The notes: generated by a model not told the origin, from the letters alone. 24,909 nucleotides of DNA from Intoshia linei (GCA_001642005.1 LWCA01000513.1:1-24909), one strand, 5' to 3'. Positions 9,002 through 19,338 are shown, counted from the first letter of the stretch. Numbers and translations are program-made.

Positions 9002-10144
9002 ATGGCTATGTTTAGAGAAATTAATGGGTTCAATTCAGATAGTTCCAAAAGCGATGTATCGTATAAAGGTAACATAATACAAGAAACTGAAATGGCACTG
9101 AATCGTTTAAATTATGACCATTTAAATTACAAGGCTGCTTTGATGCGTCGTTTTCTGAGTGATCAACAAAATTACAGAAACAAGTGCGAACATTCGGTGA
9201 AAATCAATTCAAAAAATAGCTCTATCGCTAAAACTTTCGTTTTAGTAGATCCCTTGAGACTTAAGGGTATGCTCAAAATAAACACTGCTTTCACTAATTC
9301 CATAAGCTCTGATTCGGAAAAAAATGAAGATTCATATACTGTGCATAAACTAAATACAAATCATGCGTCTATTCTCATCAGTCATGATGGTAAAAATATT
9401 GAAAAATCACATTCAAAAAATGAGTTATACTCTAATAAAAACGAAATAAAACATTCAACAGAAAAAATAAATGGAAAGCTTGAACCCATTAAAAAAAAAT
9501 CAAATGTAAAAATTTCACCTGAATGTGGTGATAAAACGTTTTCACTTCAAAAAATGCAAAGTAATACCGATAGAACAGGTAAACGAAACCTACTTAATAT
9601 AGACAATTTTAATTCCCACCAAAAATCAGAAAGATTGTGCACCAACAGAAAAATAAATTTATCAAGAACAAATGTCAAAATAAAGAATCAAAAAAACAGT
9701 ATCGATAACAAGCGTAGCTACTTTTCAAATATAATTGACAATGAACAATGTAAAGATAACAACATTATTGATCAAGACCACATTTTTAATATATCGAATC
9801 ACGAAAACCGTCAAATACGTTATTTAAATAAAACCAAACAAGATGGTTTTGTTAAACCAGACATGTGTATTAAATCAAATTTTGTTAAAGACAGATTCAA
9901 ACTTAGTTACATTGACAATATTCACAAAAAACATTTTCATTTAAAACAAGGAAACTCCAAAATAATTCATAATCAAAAATGGAATCAACCTCAAATAGAA
10001 CCTATTGATTTGTCTATAAAAAAAAAAGAAAAATTTATTATTCATAAACAAAAAAATATCAACACTTATTCCTTCTCCAATGGTTTAAGAAAAGTATCTA
10101 TTTTAAAAAATCCTTGCTTATATAATGTGAATCAGGTATACTAA
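9002..10144 (+). CDS. Orphan disordered protein with a PxDLS (CtBP-type) motif
   Basis: A 380-residue open frame starting at an ATG after an A/T-rich leader. I do not recognise a family. The first 65 residues may fold: there is a helix-like stretch from about residue 28 (QETEMALNRLNYDHLNYKAA). The rest is rich in Asn, Lys, Ser and His and looks disordered. Residues 334-338 (10001-10015) read PIDLS followed by IKKKEK, matching the PxDLS-K motif by which transcription factors recruit the corepressor CtBP. A nuclear regulatory role is therefore a reasonable inference, not a demonstration. The last three codons run through a strong donor (CAG then GTATAC at 10136). An alternative end using an acceptor at 10957-10958 would replace VY by DVTVIIQFYR and stop at 10991, 84 nt from NOXRED1. 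Confidence 0.75.
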   Translation: MAMFREINGFNSDSSKSDVSYKGNIIQETEMALNRLNYDHLNYKAALMRRFLSDQQNYRNKCEHSVKINSKNSSIAKTFVLVDPLRLKGMLKINTAFTNSISSDSEKNEDSYTVHKLNTNHASILISHDGKNIEKSHSKNELYSNKNEIKHSTEKINGKLEPIKKKSNVKISPECGDKTFSLQKMQSNTDRTGKRNLLNIDNFNSHQKSERLCTNRKINLSRTNVKIKNQKNSIDNKRSYFSNIIDNEQCKDNNIIDQDHIFNISNHENRQIRYLNKTKQDGFVKPDMCIKSNFVKDRFKLSYIDNIHKKHFHLKQGNSKIIHNQKWNQPQIEPIDLSIKKKEKFIIHKQKNINTYSFSNGLRKVSILKNPCLYNVNQVY

Positions 10145-11075
10145 ATTATTAATTTTTGATTATATTGCTTTCTATTTATAAAATTTCTTTATTTACAAGT
10201 TAATATCATGAAATAGTTGATACGTGTTTTATTTATTTTACAAAATAAAACATTTTAGATTCATATCACTACAATATTTGACTATAAGTTTAGTATCTGA
10301 TCATCTATTATTTTCTTGCGTATTTTCTAATAAAATAATTGTTGCTCAGCCCTTAAATTGAAACCAAATCTTATGAATTGTTTATTTTTATGCGAAAAAA
10401 TGAGAAAATTTTTCAGTAAGTTTTTCAATGGAATGAATAATGTTAATTGCACCTTGTTTACTCATGGAATTTATTTCTTTTATGATTTTTTTTCTTATTA
10501 AATTTAGTTGTAAGGTGTCTATTTTTTGAAATATTTTAAAAAATACACCAATATTGTAATTTTATCCAGATCAAAAAAAGTAAGCATTGTAGGCTATTCT
10601 AATTGATCTAGTCAGAAATAAAAATTTTTTTATGGCGTTTCAGTCACGAAATTTCTTTAACTTTTAATAAATTTTATGTAATAACTTTACATGTTTAATA
10701 TAATTAATATATAATAACAACATTATACGGCATAATTGTTACTTTAAAATATCAAACTTTAGATAAATTCAAGGATAAACAAATGTGTAAAGTTTAATAA
10801 TCTAAATGTGGATCACAAAATTATTTAACCTGAACATTGTTTATAATAAAAAAATATTTTCATGCTTTTCATCAGATTTGTTTCATTTCACCTTGTTTTA
10901 TAGATAAGTCATTATAATCATCAAATATCTGAAAATAAATCTTTTCTATGTTTTGCAGGATGTTACTGTTATTATTCAATTTTACAGATAGAGGTGATTT
11001 TTTAATTTGAACAAGATGTAAATTAAAATGCTGAAATACAGATTTTCTAAATGAAAATAATTAGTGTGTTATAAT
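10145..11075. other. Spacer between the PxDLS gene and NOXRED1
   Basis: AT-rich DNA with no gene of its own. It contains a strong acceptor (TTTTCTATGTTTTGCAG, ending 10958) followed by 10 codons and TAG (10959-10991). These may be the true 3' exon of the upstream gene, in which case most of this spacer is an intron of about 820 nt. Confidence 0.4.
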
Positions 11076-12962
11076 TTATAAGTAGTACAAATTATTCTGT
11101 AAATTGAAGCCCTGCTTGTTTGAAACAAAAAAACTGTCATCGAATTTTTCAATATCATTGTTACGATTAAAAACATTGTTTAAAATTGAACAAGTATTAT
11201 CCTTTGATATTCCATGTAGCGTACACATGTTTAAAGCAGAATATATCCAACTTTCCAAAATTTTATCATAACATATCGAAACATCTAATGTATTATTTAA
11301 ATATGAATAACGATATATTACTGCTTTTAAGTATAGGACATGAATAATTAATGAAACTTTTATCTTGCCACAATTCTTGAAGAGTTTTATAAAAAAATAA
11401 TTTAGTTTCAAAAGACTCAATAGAACTGACTAAATCTTCTCCACATGCCTTGATTACATTTGTTGTATTCAAAGATTTAGTTATAAAACCCAAATCGTGC
11501 GAAGAACAGAAACTATATATAATTTGGTTCTGTTTGATATTTCCATATAAATCGTATCTTACAAATTTGAATTGATCTGGTAGTACACAAATAAAGATAA
11601 CTAAATAAAATTAATTGGAAACAACAAGATAGCTTACTATCACATTTTTTTGTTATCAATACATTATCAAACATACAAATAACCCCTTGAGCCTTTAATT
11701 CATCTTTATTGCACATGTTTAAAATATATAAATATTAAAATTTACCCAACGTTTCCGGTTGTCGCGTAGATATATATAATTCATTGGTCATTATATCTCC
11801 AGGGCCTAATAGACAGTCAACCAAAACTATATCAATTAAACTTAAAATAACATACATAATATTTATTTTATAATATTATTTTATAAATATATATGTATTA
11901 CATATACATCTGTGTTTCTCAATGTTTTCTCATAGGGCACACTTGGCAGCAGTGAAAAAAATTTGGAGTTTAAGAAGATAAATATTAAAAATTCAGTTTT
12001 TTAGATCACCAGAATTTGACAATATTACGGCACATTCTTGGGCAAATTTAAACTTTACTATGATTTTTTTTGGGCAGTTATATCATACATTAATAAGGAT
12101 CTCTATAGCAACAACGTTTAAAAAGTAATTAAATTAATAAATTGTTTTTAAAAAGTTTTGACAATGACGCATCTAATTATTAACAATTAATGAATCTGTA
12201 TCTTGATCTCTTTCGAAACAATATTTTAAAGAGAATTTTAATCTTAAATGATAAAAGTTTATTGAAAACATGAATTTACTCTAAATTACATGTAAAATTT
12301 ATTAAACACGTTAAAATTTAAAATTTAGTTTATCTGTAACATCGTCTGTAATATTATTTAGGAATGTTTTGACTTTTTGACAATTGTGGCCCAACTTGGG
12401 ATACGCTGGTTTATAGCTCGTTTTCAAATTTTCGCTGAGCACAAATAACATTTTTTGGGACACTGATTTATAGTAATCAGAAAATTTAATAACAAAAATG
12501 ATATAATAAAACTATCTTTTGAGACCCTCTAATCATCAGAGTCCAATGGATATATTTATAATGTTAAATATTTTTTAAAAATAACTTTTTCCAATAGTTC
12601 CATATCCTATAACACCAATTTTTAACCGAGAAAAAATTTCTCTGTTTAAATATGGTATCATTTTATTAGTGTTATTTTCTTTTTCAATATATAAATTATT
12701 AGCATGATACCTAAAATGCAACATAAATAAATTTACAGAAAAATTACCAAACATCGTTAAGTAAATTAACATAAATTGCAGCGTGATTGCATAAAATATT
12801 AGATAATAAAAATATTTTTTTTTTCGATTTTTTGAATTGGTCAATATTACTTGTATCATGGGATTCGAAAATATAGTCATTATTTATGAACATGTTCACA
12901 GAGTTTATTTTATCAAATTCTTCACTTAAATCTATTGCAATCGTTTTTCTTTTCATTTTCAT
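11076..12962 (-). CDS. NOXRED1: NADP-dependent oxidoreductase domain protein NOXRED1
   Basis: A relative of pyrroline-5-carboxylate reductase with an N-terminal NAD(P)-binding fold; its substrate is unknown. Six exons splice in phase: 12962-12748, 12710-12586, 11826-11746, 11703-11638, 11600-11322 and 11284-11076, giving 324 residues (human about 359). Introns are 37, 759, 42, 37 and 37 nt. Landmarks: NILCNHAAIYVNLLNDVWYH before the fold, the dinucleotide loop KIGVIGYGTIGK (GxGxxG), ELYISTRQPETL at the second strand, DIIFICVLPDQF, QNQIIYSFCSS, and the helical region ILESWIYSALNMCTLHGISK. These match the human protein block by block (ISTRRPETL, DVIFLCCLPSQL, IVYSF, LEGVFYAALNICT). The large second intron carries hAT-end-like remains. 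It converges on the PxDLS gene. Confidence 0.92.
11827..12585 (-). other. Long NOXRED1 intron with hAT-end-like remains
   Basis: At 759 nt, about twenty times the usual intron here. It contains CTGTGTTTCTCAATG with GGGCACACTTGG near 11910-11952, CCCAACTTGGGATACGCTG near 12391-12409, and TTTTTTGGGACACTG near 12453-12467. All resemble hAT termini, but no pair with matching 8-bp duplications was found, so the elements are decayed or overlapping. Confidence 0.35.
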
Positions 12963-13196
12963 CTGGTTTTACAATGTTTTATAAATTCAAATAGGCAACC
13001 AGTAACAAATTGTTTATTACTTTAAAATAAATAACAGTATATTCTTACAATTAAAAATTTTGTCATAATGCACTAATTGAAATAAAATTTTGGTTACTAT
13101 TTTGATACAACTAGAAACTAATATCAGACGTAAAAAATATAATCATAAATATAATTATAGTTTCCCAAGTGAGGTTCAGTCACCAATAAAATATAA
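12963..13196. other. 5' flank of NOXRED1
   Basis: AT-rich sequence upstream of the NOXRED1 start codon, ending at a MITE. No clear promoter element can be picked out. Confidence 0.3.
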
Positions 13197-13369
13197 TTGA
13201 ACATGAAATTATGTCGATTCCTAAAAAAGACATAGTTTATGGTGGTGTATTACTTTTTTTATGTTAATTTCTAATACAACAACGTATATTTTAAAGGGAT
13301 TTGTAATAATTATATACTGATGATGCCAAGATTGTAAGGAAAGGAATCGACATAATTTTATGTTCTCAA
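13197..13369. mobile_element. Unclassified MITE, 173 bp
   Basis: The ends are long inverted repeats sharing the perfect 17-bp core AAATTATGTCGATTCCT, extended outwards by ACAT and a near-match ending in TTGA. The left copy covers 13197-13222 and the right copy 13342-13369. The interior is AT-rich and non-coding. No clear target duplication is visible, so the superfamily is open. It lies about 235 bp upstream of the NOXRED1 start. Confidence 0.65.
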
Positions 13370-13449
13370 TGTTTCAATTCTCCACGGTTCTTGATTTGTC
13401 AAAGCGTTCGTCAACAAGATACCTAAATAAATAAAAACTAAAAAAAAAA

Positions 13450-13608
13450 ATGCGACGCAAATATAGACAAGAGTTTATCAATATGTGTGCCGCCCAAGAT
13501 TTTGAATATAATATTGATAATCATGTTACTAATGTATTTAAATATGTTCAAAAAAATTTTCCTTGGCTTTGTAAATGGATTCTAAACGTTGACTATGACA
13601 CTATATGA
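13450..13608 (+). CDS. Small open frame, 52 residues, unrecognised
   Basis: An ATG after a run of A opens MRRKYRQEFINMCAAQDFEY and ends NVDYDTI before TGA. Base use is less AT-rich than the surroundings and the composition looks protein-like, with basic, aromatic and Cys residues spread evenly. It could be a small gene or the first exon of a spliced one: a donor GTAAATGG lies at 13571, and a basic frame follows near 13710-13830. No family is recognised and no splice partner is proven. It stands in the head-to-head gap between NOXRED1 and HDAC3. Confidence 0.3.
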   Translation: MRRKYRQEFINMCAAQDFEYNIDNHVTNVFKYVQKNFPWLCKWILNVDYDTI

Positions 13609-13875
13609 TAAAGTATAAACAGCGGCCAATACAAATTATGTTGTAAATACATCATATCTTGTATGAAATCGAATATACAACTTAGTATCTCAAAATTTTT
13701 TCGTTCGTAAATTTAAGAAGCGACCGATATCGTTAAAAAGGTTGAAAAATAATGCTGTAAATTCTTATTTTTTTGTGATGAGCCGAGAAATTTTAATTGT
13801 ATTATTAGTGCACTTAACACTGCGTTAGACTAATAAATATATAAACTTTTGTTAATAAATATCTATCGTTTAGAA

Positions 13876-14856
13876 CAGTGGCCACCAAACTTTTTGACAT
13901 GGGGGCCAGAATAACTAAAAAAAAATCCGCCGGTCATCTGAAAATATACATGACGGTATTTTAAATTACGATTAAAAATTTAAATTAATAAGTTTGAATT
14001 GAATTAATAAGTTTCTCATGATCTAGAAATGTCAAGTCCATAGTATATATTTAAAATCTAAGTCGATGATGTATGATTACACTGCCCAACACCAAAAACA
14101 TGCAAGGATGATGAATACATCATCTTTTTCGTCTCAATGAACTGGTCAACGCTATAACAATATTATTTTTCAATCACGTCCAGATTTTTTTTTAATTGAC
14201 GGTAAAGTTGCAAAAATGTTAAAAATAGGGGGTTTTCAAAGCCATCTTAAACACAATTAGAAACGCCAATTATGTATTTTATGTAGCATCATACATATAT
14301 AATATATTAATTAATGTCATAATATATTTTGTTTAATAAAAAATATTATATTTAATTATTTATTTATATTTATATTTAATATTATAATGAAAAACTAACT
14401 TATACATGTATATTATACATGTAGAATGAACTAACATTTATTTTCTTATTGAATATAATTATATTTTTTTTCATATATTTCGCTACATTTCGTTCTATAG
14501 TATTCAATTATGTTAATAATTGAATACGTTGTAACTCAAAGATTTTCCTTTTCCAATCATCTATAATAATTCATATATGTACTTTATTTAATATTTCTAT
14601 TGACCTTCAAATATGCCCATTTTAGGCACCTTTTCGAACTCGAACTTTAGGCGTATTTTAAAAAAAAATCTGGACGTAATGCAGAAACACTGATTATACC
14701 ATCTTATTCAATATATAAATCTCTTCCAGGTGCACTAAATTTTATTCTTGCACCTCAAAAAAAGTTGTTATTTTGTTGAGCAGTGTTATTTGTAAGATAT
14801 CACCATTGTATTTTGTAATAGGTTTGATTTCGCGAATCGTAGTTTGGTAGCCACTT
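13876..14856. mobile_element. hAT-type element, 981 bp, TSD GTTTAGAA
   Basis: The 8-bp duplication GTTTAGAA is perfect at 13868-13875 and 14857-14864. The terminal inverted repeats are CAGTGGCCACCAAACT on the left and, read inward from the right, AAGTGGCTACCAAACT, matching at 14 of 16 positions. Subterminal GGGGGCCAGA on the left is also typical of hAT elements. No transposase frame is present. A second inverted-repeat element is nested inside at 14177-14676. It ends about 290 bp before the HDAC3 start codon. Confidence 0.85.
14177..14676. mobile_element. Tc1/mariner-type MITE nested in the hAT element
   Basis: Perfect 20-bp inverted repeats ACGTCCAGATTTTTTTTTAA lie at 14176-14195 and, reversed, at 14658-14677. 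Similarity continues inward with ACG and TAAAGTT blocks. The right flank reads TA and the left CA, compatible with a TA duplication with one change, so mariner-type origin is likely but not certain. The interior is AT-rich and non-coding. Confidence 0.65.
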
Positions 14857-15148
14857 GTTTAGAATCTAAACTAAAAAAACATTAGATTCTAAAGTTTACA
14901 TTGAGGTTTTTTTTAGGTTAAAGAGAAACACCGTAATATAAAAATATAGTTGAATTGTGTCGCTTTACCGATATTTAATGAATTAATTATAATAAGACGA
15001 AATTAATTATGATAAGTAACTATAATACAGTGCAGTATTATTGTTGTAACTTTGAAGGCAATAAATAAAGTTACATTTCTTGTCAAGACTATATGAATTA
15101 AATTTTATCTTCATAATTTTCTCATTTATCATAATTAAAACTATCAAA
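14857..15148. other. 5' flank of HDAC3
   Basis: Short AT-rich region between the hAT element and the HDAC3 start codon. It must contain at least the proximal promoter and the 5' leader. No individual element can be assigned. Confidence 0.3.
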
Positions 15149-18074
15149 ATGTCCAGAGTTGCATATATGCTGGACAGTGACATTGGAAATTTTTACTATG
15201 GTACAAAATATTTAATTTGTATTTAAATTATATTTTTAATAGGAGATAAGCATCCAATGAAACCTTTTCGTCTATCTTTAACGCACGCATTAGTACTAGC
15301 TTACAATTTGGACCAAAAAATGAAGGTTTATTTATAAAAAATAATAATATCAACATAATGTGTATTAGATATACGAACCGTACCAAGCCACCTTTCACGA
15401 CATGATTAAATTTCATACTGAATCGCATATACGATCTCTTACTGATGAAAAAAATAAACTTAATAATTCAGATGATTGTCCGGTTTTTACTGATTTATAT
15501 GAATTTTGTTCAAGATACACTGGTGCTTCTTTAGAGTGTGTGTTTCATTTAGTCAATAATGTAATTATGTATTATAATATTATTCAAGTTGTTTGTAGGA
15601 TTGTGATATAGCAGTCAACTGGTCGGGTGGATTACATCATGCAAAAAAAGATGAGGTACTATATATTTCATACACTTGATTTTTTTATTTTCAAAAAAAT
15701 CCATATTATATTTTTTGTCATCAGTCACAATTTAATTAATTAAGAAATTAATTTTAATTTGTCATTTTAAACAATTTTTTCAATCTAAGGTTTTTAGTAC
15801 AAATAATTAAACCACAAATCTTTCAGATTTTTTCAGAAACAAAAATTTGAGTCAATATGAATAATATTCATATTTAATTGAATATGTATATTTATTGAAT
15901 ATATGTATTATAATTTTCAGGTTAGTGGATTTTGTTACGTAAATGACATTGTAATTGCTATACAAGAACTTTTAAGGTTAAGACTGCCCATTATAAAATA
16001 AATTGTTATATTTAGATATTACTCAAGAGTGCTATATATCGACATAGACATACACCACGGAGATGGTGTTCAAGAAGCCTTTTATCTAACGGATCGAGTT
16101 ATGAGTGTAAATTTACGATACATTTTAAATATTATTATTTTTCATTTGAGGTAGTATTATATTATTGTATACCAATTGTATAGTTTATACCCGAAGTTGG
16201 AAACGTTTAACATGAGAAGGCCGATATAATTTTATAAGCCCGCACCTTCTAAAATTTGCTAGTTAAATTATACAAAATGAATAAGTTTTAAATTTAATTG
16301 CTACAAATATTTTGTTATATATACATTATTATTATTTAAAAATTAGCAAAAATTAAAATTTTTCAGAAGCACATACTTTTCAACCTCCGATATATACATT
16401 GGGTTCGTCTCATTTTTACCCCATTCCTGTTATTTATTGAACATTCAATTGTGTCTACAGTTATATTTTTTAAGTTTAATTTAATATATTACAATGTACG
16501 ACATATTATTAATACTTCAGACCTCTTTTCATCGATATGGCAAGAACTACTTTCCGGGTACAGGTTATTAGTTATTAGTTTAAATTATAATAACTATGTT
16601 AGGTCACATGTACGAATTTGGAGTAGATAATGGTCGGTATTATTCAGTAAATGTACCATTGAAGGAAGGAATGGACGATGAGTGTAAGATTATACTTATC
16701 AATGATTTGTATGTTATTCATACATAATGCGTTATCCTAAATTATCCAGTCGTTTTCTATTCTGGTTTTATTCATTTTTTGTAAATTTCTGCTGTGAGAT
16801 CTAAGAATTTATTTTTATTTTTTCATAATTCCGGGTTTACCCGAAATTTCTTAGATCGGTTTTGGGCGAACAGTGGAGGTTACTTTATATTAAAATGAAC
16901 TGATTTTTATGCACGTCACATATTTTAATACAAGCTATTTATTTTATAAAAGTTAAGGCGTTTCTAAATATCAAATTGTTTTGATATATTAATTTTAAAA
17001 TATCGGATAGGTATTGTATTAAAGAACAACTACAATTGCACTCTATATTCTTAAATATATAATTTTAGCTTTTGCATATATTTTTAAATCAATTATGAGT
17101 ACTGTAATTGAATTTTATCAACCAAACGTTATTGTTATGCAGGTTTTTCTATTAGAATCAACGTTTTAGTACAAATTTAGTGTGGTGCCGATTCACTTGG
17201 AGATGATAGACTGGGATGTTTCAATTTATCTGTCAAGGGACATGGGTATTCAATAATGTCTGGATATAGTTTAATTTACTTTTTAGGGAATGCGTCAACT
17301 ACATTAAGAAGGTTGGTCTACCTACAATTTTTCTAGGTGGAGGAGGTAACTTTATCGACTTATGTCACTACTAATATATAATACTACCTATTCAGGTTAT
17401 ACTCCTCGAAATGTCGCAAGATGTTGGACTTACGAAACATCCATTTTGGTGGATGAAAAAGTAAAAAATGAATTACCAATGAACCGTATATAAACAGCGA
17501 ATGTAATAAATATATTTTAGAATTTTACGAACATTTTGGATCTCAGAAATGTCTACATCCTGATATTATGTACAGAATTGAAAATCAAAATTCTATGAAG
17601 GTAAATTTAAAATTTGTACATTAACACCTTGCCTAATCTTGGAATAATTCCAAAGAAATTTTTTTACACCAGATGTGAAGCATCTCAAAGTGACTACTTA
17701 GAGGTAATTCTTTATGTAATTTTGTATTTACAAGATACAAATAATAAATTTTGGAGGTTCATCTACAAAAATATGTATGATTAGAATATTTTTGCATATT
17801 ACCTCTAAAATAATAAAATTGACATTAATTATTTAAAGTTGGTATTTTTCAGTTTGTTATAAATATATTGTAATGAAATTTGGAGTATTTTAAATTTTAT
17901 ATAAAATATTTTTTTAATCGGTGTTACCTCAGGTAACTTACCTGTATAATATTAAAGTATGAAATATATGTATATTAATTTTAGTACCTTGATGCAATAA
18001 AACAAACTGTTACAGAAAATCTAAGAAATATAGTACATGCACCTAGTGTACAAATGACTCACATTGACATTTAA
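15149..18074 (+). CDS. HDAC3: Class I histone deacetylase HDAC3
   Basis: Zinc-dependent lysine deacetylase, in animals the catalytic subunit of the NCoR/SMRT corepressor complex. Fourteen exons join in phase: 15149-15200, 15243-15325, 15369-15560, 15599-15655, 15921-15976, 16016-16106, 16521-16563, 16603-16683, 17069-17142, 17181-17245, 17287-17345, 17396-17485, 17521-17600 and 17985-18074, giving 370 residues. Nine introns are 35-50 nt; four are 265-414 nt. Catalytic landmarks are intact: GGLHHAKK (active-site His pair), [16 protein letters not shown] and [15 protein letters not shown] (zinc ligands), and [18 protein letters not shown] (catalytic Tyr). HPMKPFR, DDRLG and the Arg after GGGGYTP keep residues that bind inositol tetrakisphosphate in human HDAC3, suggesting the NCoR-type partner interface survives. 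[20 protein letters not shown] is HDAC3-like rather than HDAC1/2-like. The protein stops soon after HAPSVQM, lacking most of the human acidic tail. Confidence 0.97.
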
Positions 18075-18109
18075 TTTTAAAATTCCACTGTAAAAATAAC
18101 CATAAATGT

Positions 18110-18406
18110 TTAATTATTCAAAAGTTTGTTCAATAGTTTGTCCAATTGTTTTCGTTCATCACTTAACTTTTCAATGTTAGCATAAATGTCTTCAATCTCT
18201 TTTTTTATACAAGTTATATATTGAGACTGGGTTATTTCTTTCAATTGATAATTTTTATTAATAATTTCATTACGCACTCTTTCATGGTTTTTCAGGTAAC
18301 TTTTTAATTCAACATTCAAACTATTCATTATGATTTTATGATCTTTGTGTATTTTCCTTGAACGGTTAACAAAATATCTTACATTTTTATTTGATTGATT
18401 TGGCAT
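18110..18406 (-). CDS. 98-residue coiled-coil protein, unrecognised
   Basis: A complete intronless frame from ATG to stop. It is rich in Lys, Asn, Glu and Ile. Residues from about 18 on are helix-forming, and the last third (IKKEIEDIYANIEKLSDERK, then QLDKLLNKLL) shows a clear heptad pattern of Ile and Leu, so a coiled coil is likely. There is no signal peptide or membrane segment. Short single-exon coiled-coil proteins of this kind are often subunits of larger assemblies, but I cannot name one. It faces HDAC3 with 35 nt between the stops. Its clean frame and its position in a convergent pair, like the neighbours, support a real gene. Confidence 0.7.
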   Translation of the reverse strand: MPNQSNKNVRYFVNRSRKIHKDHKIIMNSLNVELKSYLKNHERVRNEIINKNYQLKEITQSQYITCIKKEIEDIYANIEKLSDERKQLDKLLNKLLNN

Positions 18407-18787
18407 TGCGTTAACTTTTACTAATATAAATATAGCATAAATTATAATTACTGATTATCAATAAATAATTAAATACAGGAAAACGTTAAAAATGTATGTG
18501 ACATTTTGAAATGCCGAAACCATATCATTTTACCAAATAAATATATTCTTGAATGGCAATTATTTTGGGCGTTAAATGTAAAATGTCAAGTCAGGAGTTT
18601 AGAAGAGGTGATTAGGGATATATGACACTACGCATCGGTTTCCAAATTTTTTTTACAGGGTTCTATTTTTAATTTAGGGTGGTTTCGAGCATGGTCTGAT
18701 AGTTTGTATACATTCTTGGAATGGTTAGTCATACTATTTGAAGATACATTTGTATATTGCATACATAGTAACATCGTCTACTGTATA
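18407..18787. other. Spacer upstream of the coiled-coil gene
   Basis: AT-rich flank. A short open stretch begins with ATG at 18553 (MAIILGVKCKMSSQEFRR, then a donor-like GTGATTAG), but no partner exon was found. A hAT-end-like TCGGTTTCCAAATTTTTTTT lies near 18635 without a mate. Confidence 0.3.
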
Positions 18788-18795
18788 GTTTCAAT

Positions 18796-19196
18796 CAGAG
18801 CTGTCTTAAGCCACTTCGTGGCCCTTTAAAGTTTTGAGCGAAGCGATAAAAAAATTTTAGGCCCCCTTTTTAGAAATTTAATAAGAGAAAATCAAAGACT
18901 TCCTACATTCTTTTTTGAATATTCACTTAATAGAAAGGTTTTAATGTTTAATATTATCATTTGAAACAGTTTTTATGTCAATATTATATGATAAACATTG
19001 TAGAATATATTTTAAATTGAATATTTACCAGAACTTTGATTCTTTAAACTATTTTCTTTCTAGCTATTTGAATTCCCCACACTTCAAAATTGTTTCTTAA
19101 GATATACGTGTAAAGTACTTTTATTAATTTGGGGGCCTTTTTTAATGAGTGGCCCTGGGCTCAGCCCATATTGTCCCATGCCTTAAAACGGTTCTG
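18796..19196. mobile_element. hAT-type MITE, 401 bp, TSD GTTTCAAT
   Basis: The 8-bp duplication GTTTCAAT is perfect at 18788-18795 and 19197-19204. Inward-read termini are CAGAGCTGTCTTAAGCCA and CAGAACCGTTTTAAGGCA, matching at 14 of 18 positions. GC-rich subterminal blocks (GGCCCCC on the left side, GGGGGCC and GTGGCCCTGGGCTCAGCCC on the right) are typical of a widespread family of short hAT elements. There is no coding frame. Confidence 0.85.
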
Positions 19197-19338
19197 GTTT
19201 CAATACAATATACTACCGATCCTAATTTGTTCCATGGATTTATTATCATTATTTCAGATGACATTAATTCGTAAAAATTTTTAATAGATAAAATTTTGAT
19301 TATAGATTTACAAAACATGATGTTTAATACTAGTTTAA

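Noticed and set aside
15228-15428. 66-codon frame on the - strand
   Set aside because: Antisense to HDAC3 exons 2 and 3 and the intron between them.
16184-16395. Imperfect inverted repeat (CCGAAGTTGGAAA against a reversed TCGGAGGTTGAAAA) in an HDAC3 intron
   Set aside because: Too many mismatches and no target duplication; could be chance in AT-rich DNA.
16832-16851. Small palindrome CGGGTTTACCCG in an HDAC3 intron
   Set aside because: A single 12-bp palindrome with no further context is not enough to call a site.
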